Shown piece by piece: positions 26,594 to 35,423 of a stretch of DNA of 64,000 nucleotides. Position 1 is the first letter of the stretch, and the number at the start of each line of letters is the position of its first letter. This DNA is from an uncultured Bacteroidales bacterium (GTDB lineage Bacteria; Bacteroidota; Bacteroidia; Bacteroidales; Muribaculaceae). Position numbers and translations under genes: made by a program. The notes under the pieces were generated by a model that was not told where the DNA came from, searched no databases, and worked only from the letters and a program-made list of their open reading frames with translations. The DNA is taken from assembly GCA_945829225.1 (NCBI GenBank), contig CALZTY010000001.1, positions 62,001-126,000 of the forward strand. Direction: 5' to 3'.

Positions 26594-29500
26594 ATGAGGC
26601 AATTGCGACAAACCTTTGTGTATATGATTGCAGCGGTGATAGTGATCACCGCTATGGCTGTCACGTCGTGCTCGACGCGCAAAAATACCGCCGCTACACG
26701 CCACTATCAAGCGTTCATCACCAAGTACAATATATATTACAATGGTGACACGCACTTTCGCAACACATTGCAGGACATGGAGAACAACTACGAGGACGAC
26801 TACTCGCAGCAGTTGTTCATGCACCCGGTGGAGGCAAAAGCCGTGAGCACGGCTCCGCAACCTCAAGGCGACTTCACCCGCAGCATCGAGAAGGGACAAA
26901 AAGCCATCCAACTGCGCTCAATCAAGCGCCGCCCTGCCAAGAAAGGCGGAAGACTCACCCCTGAGCAAAAGGCGTGGTACAAGCGTGATGAATACAATCC
27001 CTTTTTGCACAACGCGTGGATGCTCATGGCAAAGGGGCAGTATTTCAACGGCGACTTTGCCGGCGCTGCTTCGACTTTTTTCTATGTGAGTCGCCACTTC
27101 AAGTGGCTGCCAGCTACGGTTGCCGAAGCCGAGTTGTGGCAAGCAAGGTCGTATGTATCAATGGATTGGCTTTTTGAGGCTGAGGTTATTCTCAATCGCT
27201 ACAAGCCCGACAGCATCCACGACAAGCAACTGCGCGGACTCTACGACTTCGTCCGTGCCGACTTTCACATCAAGAGCAATCAATACGAGGAGGCGGTGCC
27301 CTATCTCGTCGGGGCGATCAATGCCGCCAAGGGCGCCCAGAAGACTCGTCTGCGCTTCCTCCTCGGGCAAATATACACCCGACTGGGGCGTCGCGAGGAA
27401 GCCGACCGAGCCTTCCGCGACGCCGGCAGTTCGTCATCGGCATCTTATCGCACCAAGTTCAATGCTCGCATCCGTCGCAGCGAGGTTTACACCGGTGAGG
27501 ACATCACCCCCGAGGTCAAGGCACTGCGCCGCATGCTCCGCTACGACCGCAACAAGGAATACCTCGATCAAATTTATTATGCAATCGGCAACCTATACCT
27601 ATCGCGAGGTGACACCACACAAGCGGTTGATAATTATGTACTTGCAGCCGAAAAAAGTACTCGCAACGGCATCGACAAAGCCATCAATCAATTGCGCTTG
27701 GGCAGCTTGTACTTCGACCGCCGACAGTACGACCTCGCGCAGCCATGCTACGCCGAGGCTGTGCCACAATTGCCCGAAAATTACCCTGATTACAGCAACA
27801 TCAAGCGCCGAAGCGATGTGCTCGATGAGTTGGCTGTATACTCGCAAAATGTCACCTTGCAAGACTCCCTTTTGCGCTTAGCCGAGATGACGCCCGAGCA
27901 ACGCTTGGAAATCATCAACCGCATCATCGAGGAACTGCGTCGCGCCGAGGCGGAGGCTGAAGAAGCCGCCCGCCGCGCCGAATACGATGCTCAGCAACAG
28001 GCTCAGGGACAGCAAGCCAATCCGGGTGCTGCAAATACACCTAACTCCTTCACTATCAATACCGACGACTCGTGGTACTTCTACAATTCGGCTGCCAAAA
28101 ATGCCGGTAAGACCGAGTTCCAGCGTCGCTGGGGCGCTCGTAAATTGGAAGATAACTGGCGCCGCCGCAACAAGACTCAGTTCAACGTCGATGAGTTCAA
28201 TGCCACCGACGACGAGGAGGCAGCCGAGGAGGAAACCCCGGCAGACACCACCGAGACGGTATCGCCCGAGGATGCCGATGCCGCAGCACGCGCCGCCGAC
28301 CCGCATTATCCCGAGTATTACCTCGCTCAAATCCCCGAGACCGATGAGCAAAAGGCTACTGCTCACGAGATTATCCAAGAGGGCTTGTACAATATGGGTG
28401 TTATTCTAAAGGATAAACTCGAGGACTACGGCGCCGCCCGAGGACAGTTCGGACGCCTGCTCAACGACTATCCCGACAACATTTATCGTCTCGATACCTA
28501 TTACAACCTCTACCTCATGTACATGCGCGAGGGTAAACGCGACGAAGCCGAGACATACAGATTGCTGATACTCAGTAATTTTGCTGACTCGCCCATAGGC
28601 GCTGCATTGCAGAATCCCGACTATATCGACAACCTGCGCAATATGGACAGCGAGGTGCAACGCCTCTACGAAGCCACCTATGAGGCTTATCTCGCCAACG
28701 ACAATGCCTCCGTACACCGTGCCTACGAGACGATGACCGAGAAATATCCCATGAGCAAGGTGATGCCTAAGTTTATGTTCCTCAATGCGTTGGCTTACGT
28801 CACCGAGCATCGCACCGACGACTTCAACACCACACTGCGCGAACTCCTCGAGCGCTACCCCGAGACCGACATCACGCCCATTGCCTCGGCATGGCTCAAG
28901 GGCATGGCTCAGGGACGCCAAATCCACAGCGGTGCAACCAATATGCGCGGTATGATTTGGGACCAGCGTCTCGGCAACGACTCCATCGCTGTCGCCGAGG
29001 GCGAGGCTGCTTTCACCCTCAAGCCGGACACCAAGCAGTTGCTCGTCATGACCTTCGCCATCGACCAAGTATCGTCAAATGCTCTCCTCTACGAGATTGC
29101 TCGCCACAACTTCAAGTCCTTCGTAGTCAAGGCTTACGAACTCGAGCAACTCAACTTCGGTCGCCTGGGCATGATTGTCATCAGCACCTTCGACAATATG
29201 GACGAAGTCAACCACTACTGCCGCGTGATGGCTGCCTCCTCCGACTTCAAATTGCCTGCCGGTGTACGTCCCATCGTCATCAGCGATGAGAATTTCAAAA
29301 TCTTGCTCAATCAAGGTCGCTCGTTCGACGAGTACTTCCGCTTCTTGCAAGAGCAGAACTACGAGAACACCCAAGAGCAACTCCTGCAACCCGAGGAAGT
29401 GGAGACTCTCGACGAAGCCGACACAGCACCGGCTCCACAGCCCGAAGTCGCTGAGCCTCAAGCCGAAACGCCGGCAACAACTCCGACCCCGGCACCCGCA

Positions 29501-29626
29501 CCGCAACCGACCCCGGCTGCAGTCCCCACGCCTGCTCCGGCTCCCGTAATTGTTCCAACTCCCACTCGCCCCGCTATGCCTACTTACGACCCCGGCAGCG
29601 AAGGCGATGACCCATTACTCGAATGA
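26594..29626 (+). CDS. porW: PorW/SprE-like T9SS lipoprotein with TPR repeats
   Basis: Lipoprotein of 1010 residues resembling PorW of Porphyromonas and SprE of Flavobacterium, needed for type IX secretion and gliding. The lipobox is near Cys 26 (AMAVTSC) followed by STRKNT, then a YNIYYNGDTHF phrase typical of the family. TPR-like helices fill about 120-420. A charged Glu/Ala-rich coiled region (about 440-490, RRAEAEAEEAARRAEYDAQQQ) and an acidic linker (about 540-570) precede further TPRs (about 590-800). The C-terminus (about 930-1000) is Pro/Thr/Glu-rich and probably disordered. Its stop overlaps the porX start (ATGA). The call rests on family character and on the porX neighbour. Confidence 0.8.
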   Translation: MRQLRQTFVYMIAAVIVITAMAVTSCSTRKNTAATRHYQAFITKYNIYYNGDTHFRNTLQDMENNYEDDYSQQLFMHPVEAKAVSTAPQPQGDFTRSIEKGQKAIQLRSIKRRPAKKGGRLTPEQKAWYKRDEYNPFLHNAWMLMAKGQYFNGDFAGAASTFFYVSRHFKWLPATVAEAELWQARSYVSMDWLFEAEVILNRYKPDSIHDKQLRGLYDFVRADFHIKSNQYEEAVPYLVGAINAAKGAQKTRLRFLLGQIYTRLGRREEADRAFRDAGSSSSASYRTKFNARIRRSEVYTGEDITPEVKALRRMLRYDRNKEYLDQIYYAIGNLYLSRGDTTQAVDNYVLAAEKSTRNGIDKAINQLRLGSLYFDRRQYDLAQPCYAEAVPQLPENYPDYSNIKRRSDVLDELAVYSQNVTLQDSLLRLAEMTPEQRLEIINRIIEELRRAEAEAEEAARRAEYDAQQQAQGQQANPGAANTPNSFTINTDDSWYFYNSAAKNAGKTEFQRRWGARKLEDNWRRRNKTQFNVDEFNATDDEEAAEEETPADTTETVSPEDADAAARAADPHYPEYYLAQIPETDEQKATAHEIIQEGLYNMGVILKDKLEDYGAARGQFGRLLNDYPDNIYRLDTYYNLYLMYMREGKRDEAETYRLLILSNFADSPIGAALQNPDYIDNLRNMDSEVQRLYEATYEAYLANDNASVHRAYETMTEKYPMSKVMPKFMFLNALAYVTEHRTDDFNTTLRELLERYPETDITPIASAWLKGMAQGRQIHSGATNMRGMIWDQRLGNDSIAVAEGEAAFTLKPDTKQLLVMTFAIDQVSSNALLYEIARHNFKSFVVKAYELEQLNFGRLGMIVISTFDNMDEVNHYCRVMAASSDFKLPAGVRPIVISDENFKILLNQGRSFDEYFRFLQEQNYENTQEQLLQPEEVETLDEADTAPAPQPEVAEPQAETPATTPTPAPAPQPTPAAVPTPAPAPVIVPTPTRPAMPTYDPGSEGDDPLLE

Positions 29627-31194
29627 CTATGACCTCTAACTATCAAATACTCTGGGCAGACGATGAGATTGACCTGCTCAAGCCACACATCCTTTTCCTG
29701 CGCTCGCGCGGATACGACGTCACAACCGCCAACAACGGCAGCGACGCAATCGAACTTATCGACCAACACCCCTACGACCTCATCATCCTCGATGAAAATA
29801 TGCCCGGTCTCACCGGTCTGGAGACCCTCAGCCGCATCAAGTTGCGCCTGCCTCACACCCCGGTAATCATGATTACCAAGAGCGAGGAGGAAAATATTAT
29901 GAATCAGGCTATTGGCAACAAAATCGCCGATTACCTCATCAAGCCTGTCAACCCCAACCAAATTCTCATCGCTCTCAAGCGACTCCTCCACAGCGACCGC
30001 CTCATTTCCGAGCAGACAACCCGAGACTACCGCGAGGAATTTCGCCAAATCGCTGAGCAAATCAACTCGGCATCCTCAATCAACGAGTGGTACAGCCTCT
30101 ACGGTCGACTCGTCCACCGCGAACTGGAATTGGCTAATACCGAGACCAATATGGACGAAATGCTCGAAATGCAGAAGAATGAGGCTAATGCCGAATTTGC
30201 CAAGTGGATACGCCGCAACTACGAGTGCTGGATGCCCGTGGGACCCTCCTCCGACGACTCCCCGCTGATGAGTCCGCGCATCTTCCCCGAGCGTGTCTTC
30301 CCGCTCCTCGATGCCGGCGAAAAGGTCTTCTTCATTCTCATCGACAACTTCCGCCTCGACCAGTGGCGCACCGTCAAGCCACTTCTCGCCGACATTTTTA
30401 CCTTCGACGAGGAGCTATACACCTCGATCCTTCCTACCGCCACTCAATACTCGCGCAACGCCATCTTCTCGGGCTTGATGCCTCAGCAAATCGAGAAAAT
30501 GTTCCCTGAGATGTGGGTCGATGATGACTCGGAGGAGGGCAAGAACCTCAACGAGTCGCCGCTCATTGCCACTCAACTCGAGCGATATCGCCGTCGCCAC
30601 AAGTTCTCGTACAACAAACTCAACGACTCGGTCGCCGGCGAGCGACTTCTCAAGGACTTCTCCTCATTGCTCAACAACGACCTCAATGTCATCGTTATAA
30701 ACTTCATCGACATGCTGTCGCACGCGCGCACCGAGTCAAAGATGATACGCGAACTCGCATCAACCAATGCCGCCTATCGCTCGCTCACCGAGTCCTGGTT
30801 CCGCCACTCGAGCACCATGGAACTCTTCCGCAAAATTGCCGCCTCGGGCGCTCGCATCGTCCTCACCACCGACCATGGCACCATCCGCGTCGACAACCCC
30901 ATCAAGGTGGTAGGTGACAAAAATACCAACACCAACCTGCGATACAAAGTGGGCAAAAGCCTCAACTACAACCCTCGCCAAGTCTACGAAATCAAGCGTC
31001 CCGAGGTTTTCGGGCTTCCATCGCCCAACGTCTCCTCGGCATATATCTTCGCTGACAATCGCGACTTCTTTGCCTACCCCAACAACTACAATCACTACGT
31101 TCAATATTACAACGGTACTTTCCAGCACGGAGGCATTTCGATGGAGGAAATGTTGATTCCTCTCATCACCATGACTCCTCGTGGAAATATTTAA
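29623..31194 (+). CDS. porX: PorX-type response regulator with PglZ phosphatase-like domain
   Basis: Response regulator controlling T9SS. In 523 residues the receiver domain comes first (about 8-125: LWADDEIDLL, LIILDENMPGLTGLETL with the phospho-acceptor Asp near 56, MITKSEEE, and KPVNP). A helical linker follows (to about 200). The PglZ/alkaline-phosphatase-like domain (about 205-520) has IDNFRLDQWRTVKPLL, the metal-binding Thr in LPTATQYSRNAIFSG, FIDMLSHARTE and TTDHGTIRVDNP. PorX of P. gingivalis works with PorY and SigP, and its PglZ domain has been reported to have phosphodiesterase activity on oligonucleotides. All visible metal ligands are intact. Translation is coupled to porW by a 4-base overlap. 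Confidence 0.92.
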   Translation: MTMTSNYQILWADDEIDLLKPHILFLRSRGYDVTTANNGSDAIELIDQHPYDLIILDENMPGLTGLETLSRIKLRLPHTPVIMITKSEEENIMNQAIGNKIADYLIKPVNPNQILIALKRLLHSDRLISEQTTRDYREEFRQIAEQINSASSINEWYSLYGRLVHRELELANTETNMDEMLEMQKNEANAEFAKWIRRNYECWMPVGPSSDDSPLMSPRIFPERVFPLLDAGEKVFFILIDNFRLDQWRTVKPLLADIFTFDEELYTSILPTATQYSRNAIFSGLMPQQIEKMFPEMWVDDDSEEGKNLNESPLIATQLERYRRRHKFSYNKLNDSVAGERLLKDFSSLLNNDLNVIVINFIDMLSHARTESKMIRELASTNAAYRSLTESWFRHSSTMELFRKIAASGARIVLTTDHGTIRVDNPIKVVGDKNTNTNLRYKVGKSLNYNPRQVYEIKRPEVFGLPSPNVSSAYIFADNRDFFAYPNNYNHYVQYYNGTFQHGGISMEEMLIPLITMTPRGNI

Positions 31195-31208
31195 TAATAA
31201 TTAACACT

Positions 31209-31637
31209 ATGGAGAGCAAAACCATTCACATAGCCTCTGCCGCCGACATCGATGCCGCCGCTCACGAGTTCCTCGCATTGATGGGCGACGAAACCGTCTA
31301 CACATTCCACGGAGCGATGGGCGCCGGCAAGACCACCTTCATCTCGGCATTGGTGCGAGCACTCGGTGTCGATCCCGACGAAGCCAATTCGCCCTCGTTT
31401 GCCATCGTCAACGAGTACCGCTCCGACACCACCGCCGAACTCATCTATCACTTTGACCTTTACCGCCTTGACAACCTCGAGGAGGTGATGGATATCGGCT
31501 TTGAGGACTACCTCGACTCGGGCGCTCTGTGCCTCATCGAGTGGCCCGACTTGGTCGAGGACATCCTCCCCGATGACACAGTCAACGTCGAAATTAAGGT
31601 GAACGACGACAATTCCCGCGACTTGATTATCGGCTGA
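31209..31637 (+). CDS. tsaE: tRNA threonylcarbamoyladenosine biosynthesis ATPase TsaE
   Basis: ATPase of 142 residues that works with TsaB, TsaC and TsaD to make t6A37 in tRNAs reading ANN codons. Visible motifs are Walker A GAMGAGKTTF (about 36-45), NSPSFAIVNEY (switch region) and HFDLYRLDNLEEVMDIGFEDYL, all standard for TsaE. It follows porX after 14 bases and shares one base with birA (TGATG), so it belongs to the same operon. Pairing of porX and tsaE is, to my knowledge, common in Bacteroidota. Confidence 0.95.
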   Translation: MESKTIHIASAADIDAAAHEFLALMGDETVYTFHGAMGAGKTTFISALVRALGVDPDEANSPSFAIVNEYRSDTTAELIYHFDLYRLDNLEEVMDIGFEDYLDSGALCLIEWPDLVEDILPDDTVNVEIKVNDDNSRDLIIG

Positions 31638-32356
31638 TGATTAAGTGGGTTGATAGCATAGCATCTACCAATACCGCCATCGCCGCTGACCCCTCAGCGG
31701 CGCATGGCGATGTGCTCGCTACTGTAGCGCAGACCGCCGGTCGAGGGCAGCGCGGTAACTCATGGGAAGCCGCACCGGGCGAAAATCTTACTTTCTCGAT
31801 GGTGCTGCGTCCGCGTGTTATTCCTCCAGCCGAGGCATTTGCCATATCAATGCTCTCCTGCATGTCGGTTGCCGATGTTATCGCTGAAACCATGGATAAC
31901 CACGACGTGTTAATTAAGTGGCCCAATGATATTTACGTCAACAACGACAAAATCTGTGGTATCCTCATCGAGAACTCGTTCGGCTCGCACATCGACCGCT
32001 CGATTATCGGCGTGGGCATCAACGTCAACCAAGAGGTCTTCGTCAGCGATGCGCCCAACCCCATCTCTATGTGGCAATTAACCCGGCGCAAATACGACTT
32101 ACACACCCTCCTCGAGCAGATAGCCTCCCGCATGGTCACCGACTTCGACAACTATGAAGCGGCTCCCGACATCCGAGCGCTCACAATGCGCTATCGCTCA
32201 AGACAATGGCGCGGCTCCGGCGTCCATCCCTGGCGCGACAACTTCACCGGCGAGGTCATCCACGCCGCCATCGCCGCCATCGCCCCCGACGGCACACTCA
32301 CACTCGACACAACCCCACCGCGCCGCTACGCCTTCAAGGAGATAAGTCCTCTGTAA
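31637..32356 (+). CDS. birA: Biotin-protein ligase BirA (no N-terminal HTH)
   Basis: Attaches biotin to carboxylase carrier domains. 239 residues with the ligase signature: VDSIASTNTAI, the biotin/AMP loop GRGQRGNSWEAAPGENLTFS (about 34-53), LIKWPNDIYVNNDKICGILIE (about 95-115) and GVGINVNQE. There is no N-terminal winged helix, so it is a mono-functional (non-repressor) ligase, usual for the phylum. It overlaps the tsaE stop by one base and is the last gene of the operon. Confidence 0.93.
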   Translation: MIKWVDSIASTNTAIAADPSAAHGDVLATVAQTAGRGQRGNSWEAAPGENLTFSMVLRPRVIPPAEAFAISMLSCMSVADVIAETMDNHDVLIKWPNDIYVNNDKICGILIENSFGSHIDRSIIGVGINVNQEVFVSDAPNPISMWQLTRRKYDLHTLLEQIASRMVTDFDNYEAAPDIRALTMRYRSRQWRGSGVHPWRDNFTGEVIHAAIAAIAPDGTLTLDTTPPRRYAFKEISPL

Positions 32357-32386
32357 TTTTGGATATTGGGTTAGTTAATCTGTCAA

Positions 32387-33451
32387 TTAGTCTGCGCTGG
32401 AATCTAAGACAATAAAGCAGATGTCACCAAAGTGTTCTTTACCGACTTCCTCTCCTTTCAAGATTGCCGGCATTGAGATAATTTTTTTTGATTCAAGGAT
32501 GTCAAGCAAATCCCACATCACTTCGTGATAGAATATCACTTGACCCAACTGTTGTGAAGCAATATTGTGCGCCTTACTCCACGATACACAATGCGCCTTG
32601 ACAGAATTGCTTAAATTTGTTGTAATAGCACGGCACAGCGAGTCAATATTATCATTGTTATTTCGGTGAAGCACCGGGATAAGGATATTGCCTTTCTCAT
32701 CAGTGAGTCCCCATCCGGCTATGGAGTTGATTAATTTTTGATTATCAATAGTATTGCCTCCGTTGGCTAACACTTCGCGTGCTAATGCTAACATTTTTGA
32801 CGTACTCATCCAATAGCCGAGAGCGTCAGTCCAGTTTTGTTTCAACGGACCAAATCCGTTTGTCCCAATCTTTTCGTGATTGCGGTTTTCGTACATCGCC
32901 CAATATGCTCCCGACCATGTGCCATGATCTTCGCAGCTGCGCGGTGATGTCAGAAATTCGTCACCCCAAATGTAATCATCAAGCAGATATGAAAATATCA
33001 GACTATATACTTGGTTGGAATATCCTGATTGATTGAATGCCTCAACCAATCGTCTTATTTCCGGCTCAATTGTAGGAAAAATGCTGTCAGCAAATTCTTT
33101 TGACTGTCTGCGGATTTCTCGTGTCTCATTTTTGTCAAAGATATGCATCTTTGTAGAATATACGTTGTTGTTGGATGTCAATAAATCACCCACTTCAAGC
33201 AATCTGAGTTGGCTTTTATTGTAAGAAATACCGAGAGAATCCAACTTTGCAGTAGTTCCCGGATGTACAAATGCGCATAGGATATCCCAATTGTTGTCGG
33301 TGAGATATTGGCTTGGATGAAAACTACTATATGAGCAAAATGCTGTAAGGTCAAAAGACTTCAATGGTCTCCCGATAATTGAATCTTGTGTTTGTGCCAC
33401 AAATTGTATTGGCAAGAGTGTCATACACAAAATTATTAAGAGTTTGTTCAT
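32387..33451 (-). CDS. Exported protein of unknown function
   Basis: I do not recognise a family. The 354 residues begin with a clear signal peptide (MNKLLIILCMTLLPIQFVAQ). The mature part is mixed alpha/beta, with phrases such as DNNWDILCAFVHPGTTAKLD, DDYIWGDEFLTSPRSCEDHG, FYHEVMWDLLDILESKK and HFGDICFIVLDSS. No catalytic signature, repeat, membrane span or T9SS tail was seen. It has its own -7 box just beyond the ssrA terminator, and a coding composition that looks AT-richer than the birA operon. It may be a lineage-specific or acquired gene inserted beside ssrA. It converges on birA with 30 bases between the stops. Confidence 0.75.
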   Translation of the reverse strand: MNKLLIILCMTLLPIQFVAQTQDSIIGRPLKSFDLTAFCSYSSFHPSQYLTDNNWDILCAFVHPGTTAKLDSLGISYNKSQLRLLEVGDLLTSNNNVYSTKMHIFDKNETREIRRQSKEFADSIFPTIEPEIRRLVEAFNQSGYSNQVYSLIFSYLLDDYIWGDEFLTSPRSCEDHGTWSGAYWAMYENRNHEKIGTNGFGPLKQNWTDALGYWMSTSKMLALAREVLANGGNTIDNQKLINSIAGWGLTDEKGNILIPVLHRNNNDNIDSLCRAITTNLSNSVKAHCVSWSKAHNIASQQLGQVIFYHEVMWDLLDILESKKIISMPAILKGEEVGKEHFGDICFIVLDSSAD

Positions 33452-33489
33452 AATTAATGCGTTTTTAATTTAATACTGAATTATTAATG

Positions 33490-33497
33490 CAAAGTTA
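33490..33497 (-). promoter_or_regulatory. -7 box for the unknown exported protein gene
   Basis: Minus-strand TAACTTTG, about 39 bases before the start codon at 33451, immediately downstream of the ssrA terminator hairpin. Confidence 0.55.
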
Positions 33498-33503
33498 CAA
33501 AAT

Positions 33504-33529
33504 AGTCCCGGCGACCGGTCGCCGAGACT
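33504..33529 (-). terminator. ssrA terminator hairpin
   Basis: AGTC-c-CGGCGACC directly abuts GGTCGCCG-a-GACT, a near-perfect 26-base palindrome. ATTTTG follows on the minus strand. It begins 6 bases past the tmRNA 3' end. Confidence 0.75.
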
Positions 33530-33534
33530 CTTTG

Positions 33535-33931
33535 TGGAGTTGGAGGGACTTGAACCCTCGTCCAAACGTGGAACTAATGTGCTTTCTACGTGCGTATTCT
33601 TCGTTTGGTTTTCGTGACATGCCAGGCCGAAGACGACCAAACATATCCTTATCCTCTATTATTTCGGTCTCGGTCACGAGGCTCACCGAGTCCTATTCTC
33701 GATTTTCTTACACCACCGGGTCGATACGCCTCGAGAAGACGGCAATCGGGTGATGTCCCGTCCCTGCGACTGTCGCGGGGATTAAGCTGATCTACTGTAC
33801 TTCAATCAAGCAGCGAGAGCGAGATTGTTTTCGCCAATTAAATTGTTCGATGTCAGGTTTTAAGAGTCTGTACACCATGGCTCTGCACGCTTACACACCA
33901 CCTCGACACGCTGTCAAAACCAGTCAACCCC
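33535..33931 (-). ncRNA. ssrA: Transfer-messenger RNA (tmRNA)
   Basis: Rescues stalled ribosomes by acting as tRNA-Ala and then as a short mRNA. On the minus strand the 5' end GGGGTTGACTGG pairs with the 3' end CAACTCC to form the acceptor stem; CCA is not encoded. The T-arm GGGTTCAAGTCCC and the conserved GACAGCGTGTCGAGG are present. The tag frame lies at 33835-33806 and reads GENNLALAA then stop. This resembles the GENNYALAA/GETNYALAA tags I recall for Bacteroidales, with Leu in place of Tyr. Length is about 397 bases. Its own -7 box and terminator flank it. The ORF-track entries here (33487, 33495, 33590) are not proteins. Confidence 0.95.
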
Positions 33932-33946
33932 GAGTGATATATTTTA

Positions 33947-33954
33947 CAAAGTTA
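33947..33954 (-). promoter_or_regulatory. -7 box of the ssrA promoter
   Basis: Minus-strand TAACTTTG, 15 bases before the mapped tmRNA 5' end, matches the Bacteroides consensus with sensible spacing if a few 5' bases are trimmed. Confidence 0.65.
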
Positions 33955-33992
33955 TGCATTCCTCCCCAATTCCCACAAATAATTAACAACAA

Positions 33993-34853
33993 TTAACTAA
34001 AATTTCCGCTTAAGCACGAAAGAATATAGTTCGAGATTATATTGTGTATCTCCTTAAATGTTGGTAACTCTATGTTTAGTCTGCGTTTATAGTTATTCCA
34101 TTGGCGGTTCAATTGAATATCTTCACTAAACGCATTATCGAAGAAATCGTTGTCTTCTGTAATTATTGTATTGCGGTTTTTTATCGTAGCGAAAATAGCT
34201 TCTCGTATTTGATTACTATCGAATGTGTGTACTGTTATTATTCTGTATAAATCGAAATAGTCTTTCATCCTGCTATTGAATCGTCCGCGCTCAATCATAG
34301 TTTGAAATTTCTCGGCAATGACTGTCTCTAATGAATAAGCCATTATTTGTGGTTCTTCCATAGAAGAAATGATTGTTGGATACCATATCTCGATTGGTCC
34401 GGGCACTATTATGTCTCCGAATCCCACATCCATGGTTAGTTGCTGTCGGTATGTACCTATTCTGCCTACGAGGCTTATTCTCACGCCCGGATATTCTTTT
34501 TCTATGGTGATATCTTGTGCCGTTATTGTGTCTGTTTGAAACTCTATTCCATCTTCCGGCGTTTCCATTGAAGTAATTTCGCGGAATACTCTTACGATGT
34601 TTGACTTGTTATTGTCTATTGCTTTGCCCGCAAAGTCTATGTCAATAGTCGGTCGTGGAGTGAATTCTTCGAACGCATATAATAATGAACCTCCTTTCAG
34701 TATCAAATGCTCCCTATATTTGCTTTTTGATAATCTGTATAGTATTCGCTCATGAAAGAATCGAACAATCAGTTGTTGGTATGTTTTGTTGTCTCCTCTC
34801 GCTATGTTCAATATTTTTGCTTTTATCGACTGTGCCTCTCTTGTTTCTTTCAT
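33993..34853 (-). CDS. AbiEii/AbiGii-family nucleotidyltransferase toxin
   Basis: Nucleotidyltransferase of 286 residues (PF08843-type). The signature is LILKGGSLLYAFEEFTPRPT followed by IDIDFAGK (about 50-77), with the KGGS and DxD motifs intact. Further family features are YPGVRISLVGRI, DVGFGD and ETVIAEKFQTMIERGRFNSR followed by KDYFDLY (about 195-220), a conserved Lys/Asp block. AbiEii toxins are NTP-transferases that block growth and act in phage defence. The start overlaps the stop of the AbiEi-like partner by 4 bases (ATGA). Low-GC codon use contrasts with the flanking genes, suggesting transfer. An active toxin is likely from motif integrity. Confidence 0.85.
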   Translation of the reverse strand: MKETREAQSIKAKILNIARGDNKTYQQLIVRFFHERILYRLSKSKYREHLILKGGSLLYAFEEFTPRPTIDIDFAGKAIDNNKSNIVRVFREITSMETPEDGIEFQTDTITAQDITIEKEYPGVRISLVGRIGTYRQQLTMDVGFGDIIVPGPIEIWYPTIISSMEEPQIMAYSLETVIAEKFQTMIERGRFNSRMKDYFDLYRIITVHTFDSNQIREAIFATIKNRNTIITEDNDFFDNAFSEDIQLNRQWNNYKRRLNIELPTFKEIHNIISNYILSCLSGNFS

Positions 34854-35407
34854 AGTTTTATCTGTAAAATCTGTTGGAGCGTTGAATATATGCGCATAAG
34901 ACGGGCATATCTGCTTAGTCTTGATAAATCTCTGCCCGGAATCTGCAAGTAGTTATCAATTATTTCTACCATTACATCTATTCCTATCTTATTTCGGTAC
35001 TTTATTGCATCACACACCGATCGTTCTATATCGGTCATTGCTATCTTTTTGTCTTCTATTTCAATTATTGCTTTACCTATTTCAAGCAATTTTGCGCGTT
35101 GAAATACGGGCTTTATAGTTGGAAATTGAGGAAGACTTAGTTTGCGTGAACGTTCCACTGCTACATAGTAAGCTCCGGGTACTTGTGTGGTGAGATTGTA
35201 GTATCGCCAAGCCGAATACAAGCATAGTATTCCTCCAGGTACAATTGTTTCGATATCTATTGTATCCCCCATCAGTGCTTCCGGCTTGGCATACAGCCCA
35301 TTGCGAAGTTTGATTAGTCCTCCTGCTTGGGCGGATGCAAGTATTTTGCGGTATTCGCCATAATTTGCACGATTTACCCGTATTATGTCGCTCTCGTTAT
35401 TTGTCAT
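34850..35407 (-). CDS. AbiEi-like antitoxin and autorepressor
   Basis: Protein of 185 residues preceding the AbiEii-type toxin. The N-terminal region (about 10-55, YGEYRKILASAQAGGLIKLR then NGLYAKPEAL) fits the short winged helix of type IV antitoxins. The rest resembles the AbiEi C-terminal domain: ILCLYSAWRYYNLTTQVPGA, YYVAVERSRK and MTDIERSVCDAIKYRNKIG. Known AbiEi proteins neutralise the toxin and repress their own promoter by binding inverted repeats. Here a perfect 16+16-base inverted repeat overlaps the promoter, matching that model. The pair is AT-rich and sits next to ssrA. Confidence 0.8.
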   Translation of the reverse strand: MTNNESDIIRVNRANYGEYRKILASAQAGGLIKLRNGLYAKPEALMGDTIDIETIVPGGILCLYSAWRYYNLTTQVPGAYYVAVERSRKLSLPQFPTIKPVFQRAKLLEIGKAIIEIEDKKIAMTDIERSVCDAIKYRNKIGIDVMVEIIDNYLQIPGRDLSRLSRYARLMRIYSTLQQILQIKL

Positions 35408-35423
35408 GTTTTATTATTTGCTG

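Noticed and set aside
33535-33560. Possible attachment site at the ssrA 3' end
   Set aside because: No second copy of the ssrA 3' sequence and no integrase were seen by eye, so an att site is not claimed.
33495-33790. ORFs of 60-90 residues around 33487-33790
   Set aside because: They fall in the tmRNA gene and its terminator; the RNA structure explains the sequence.
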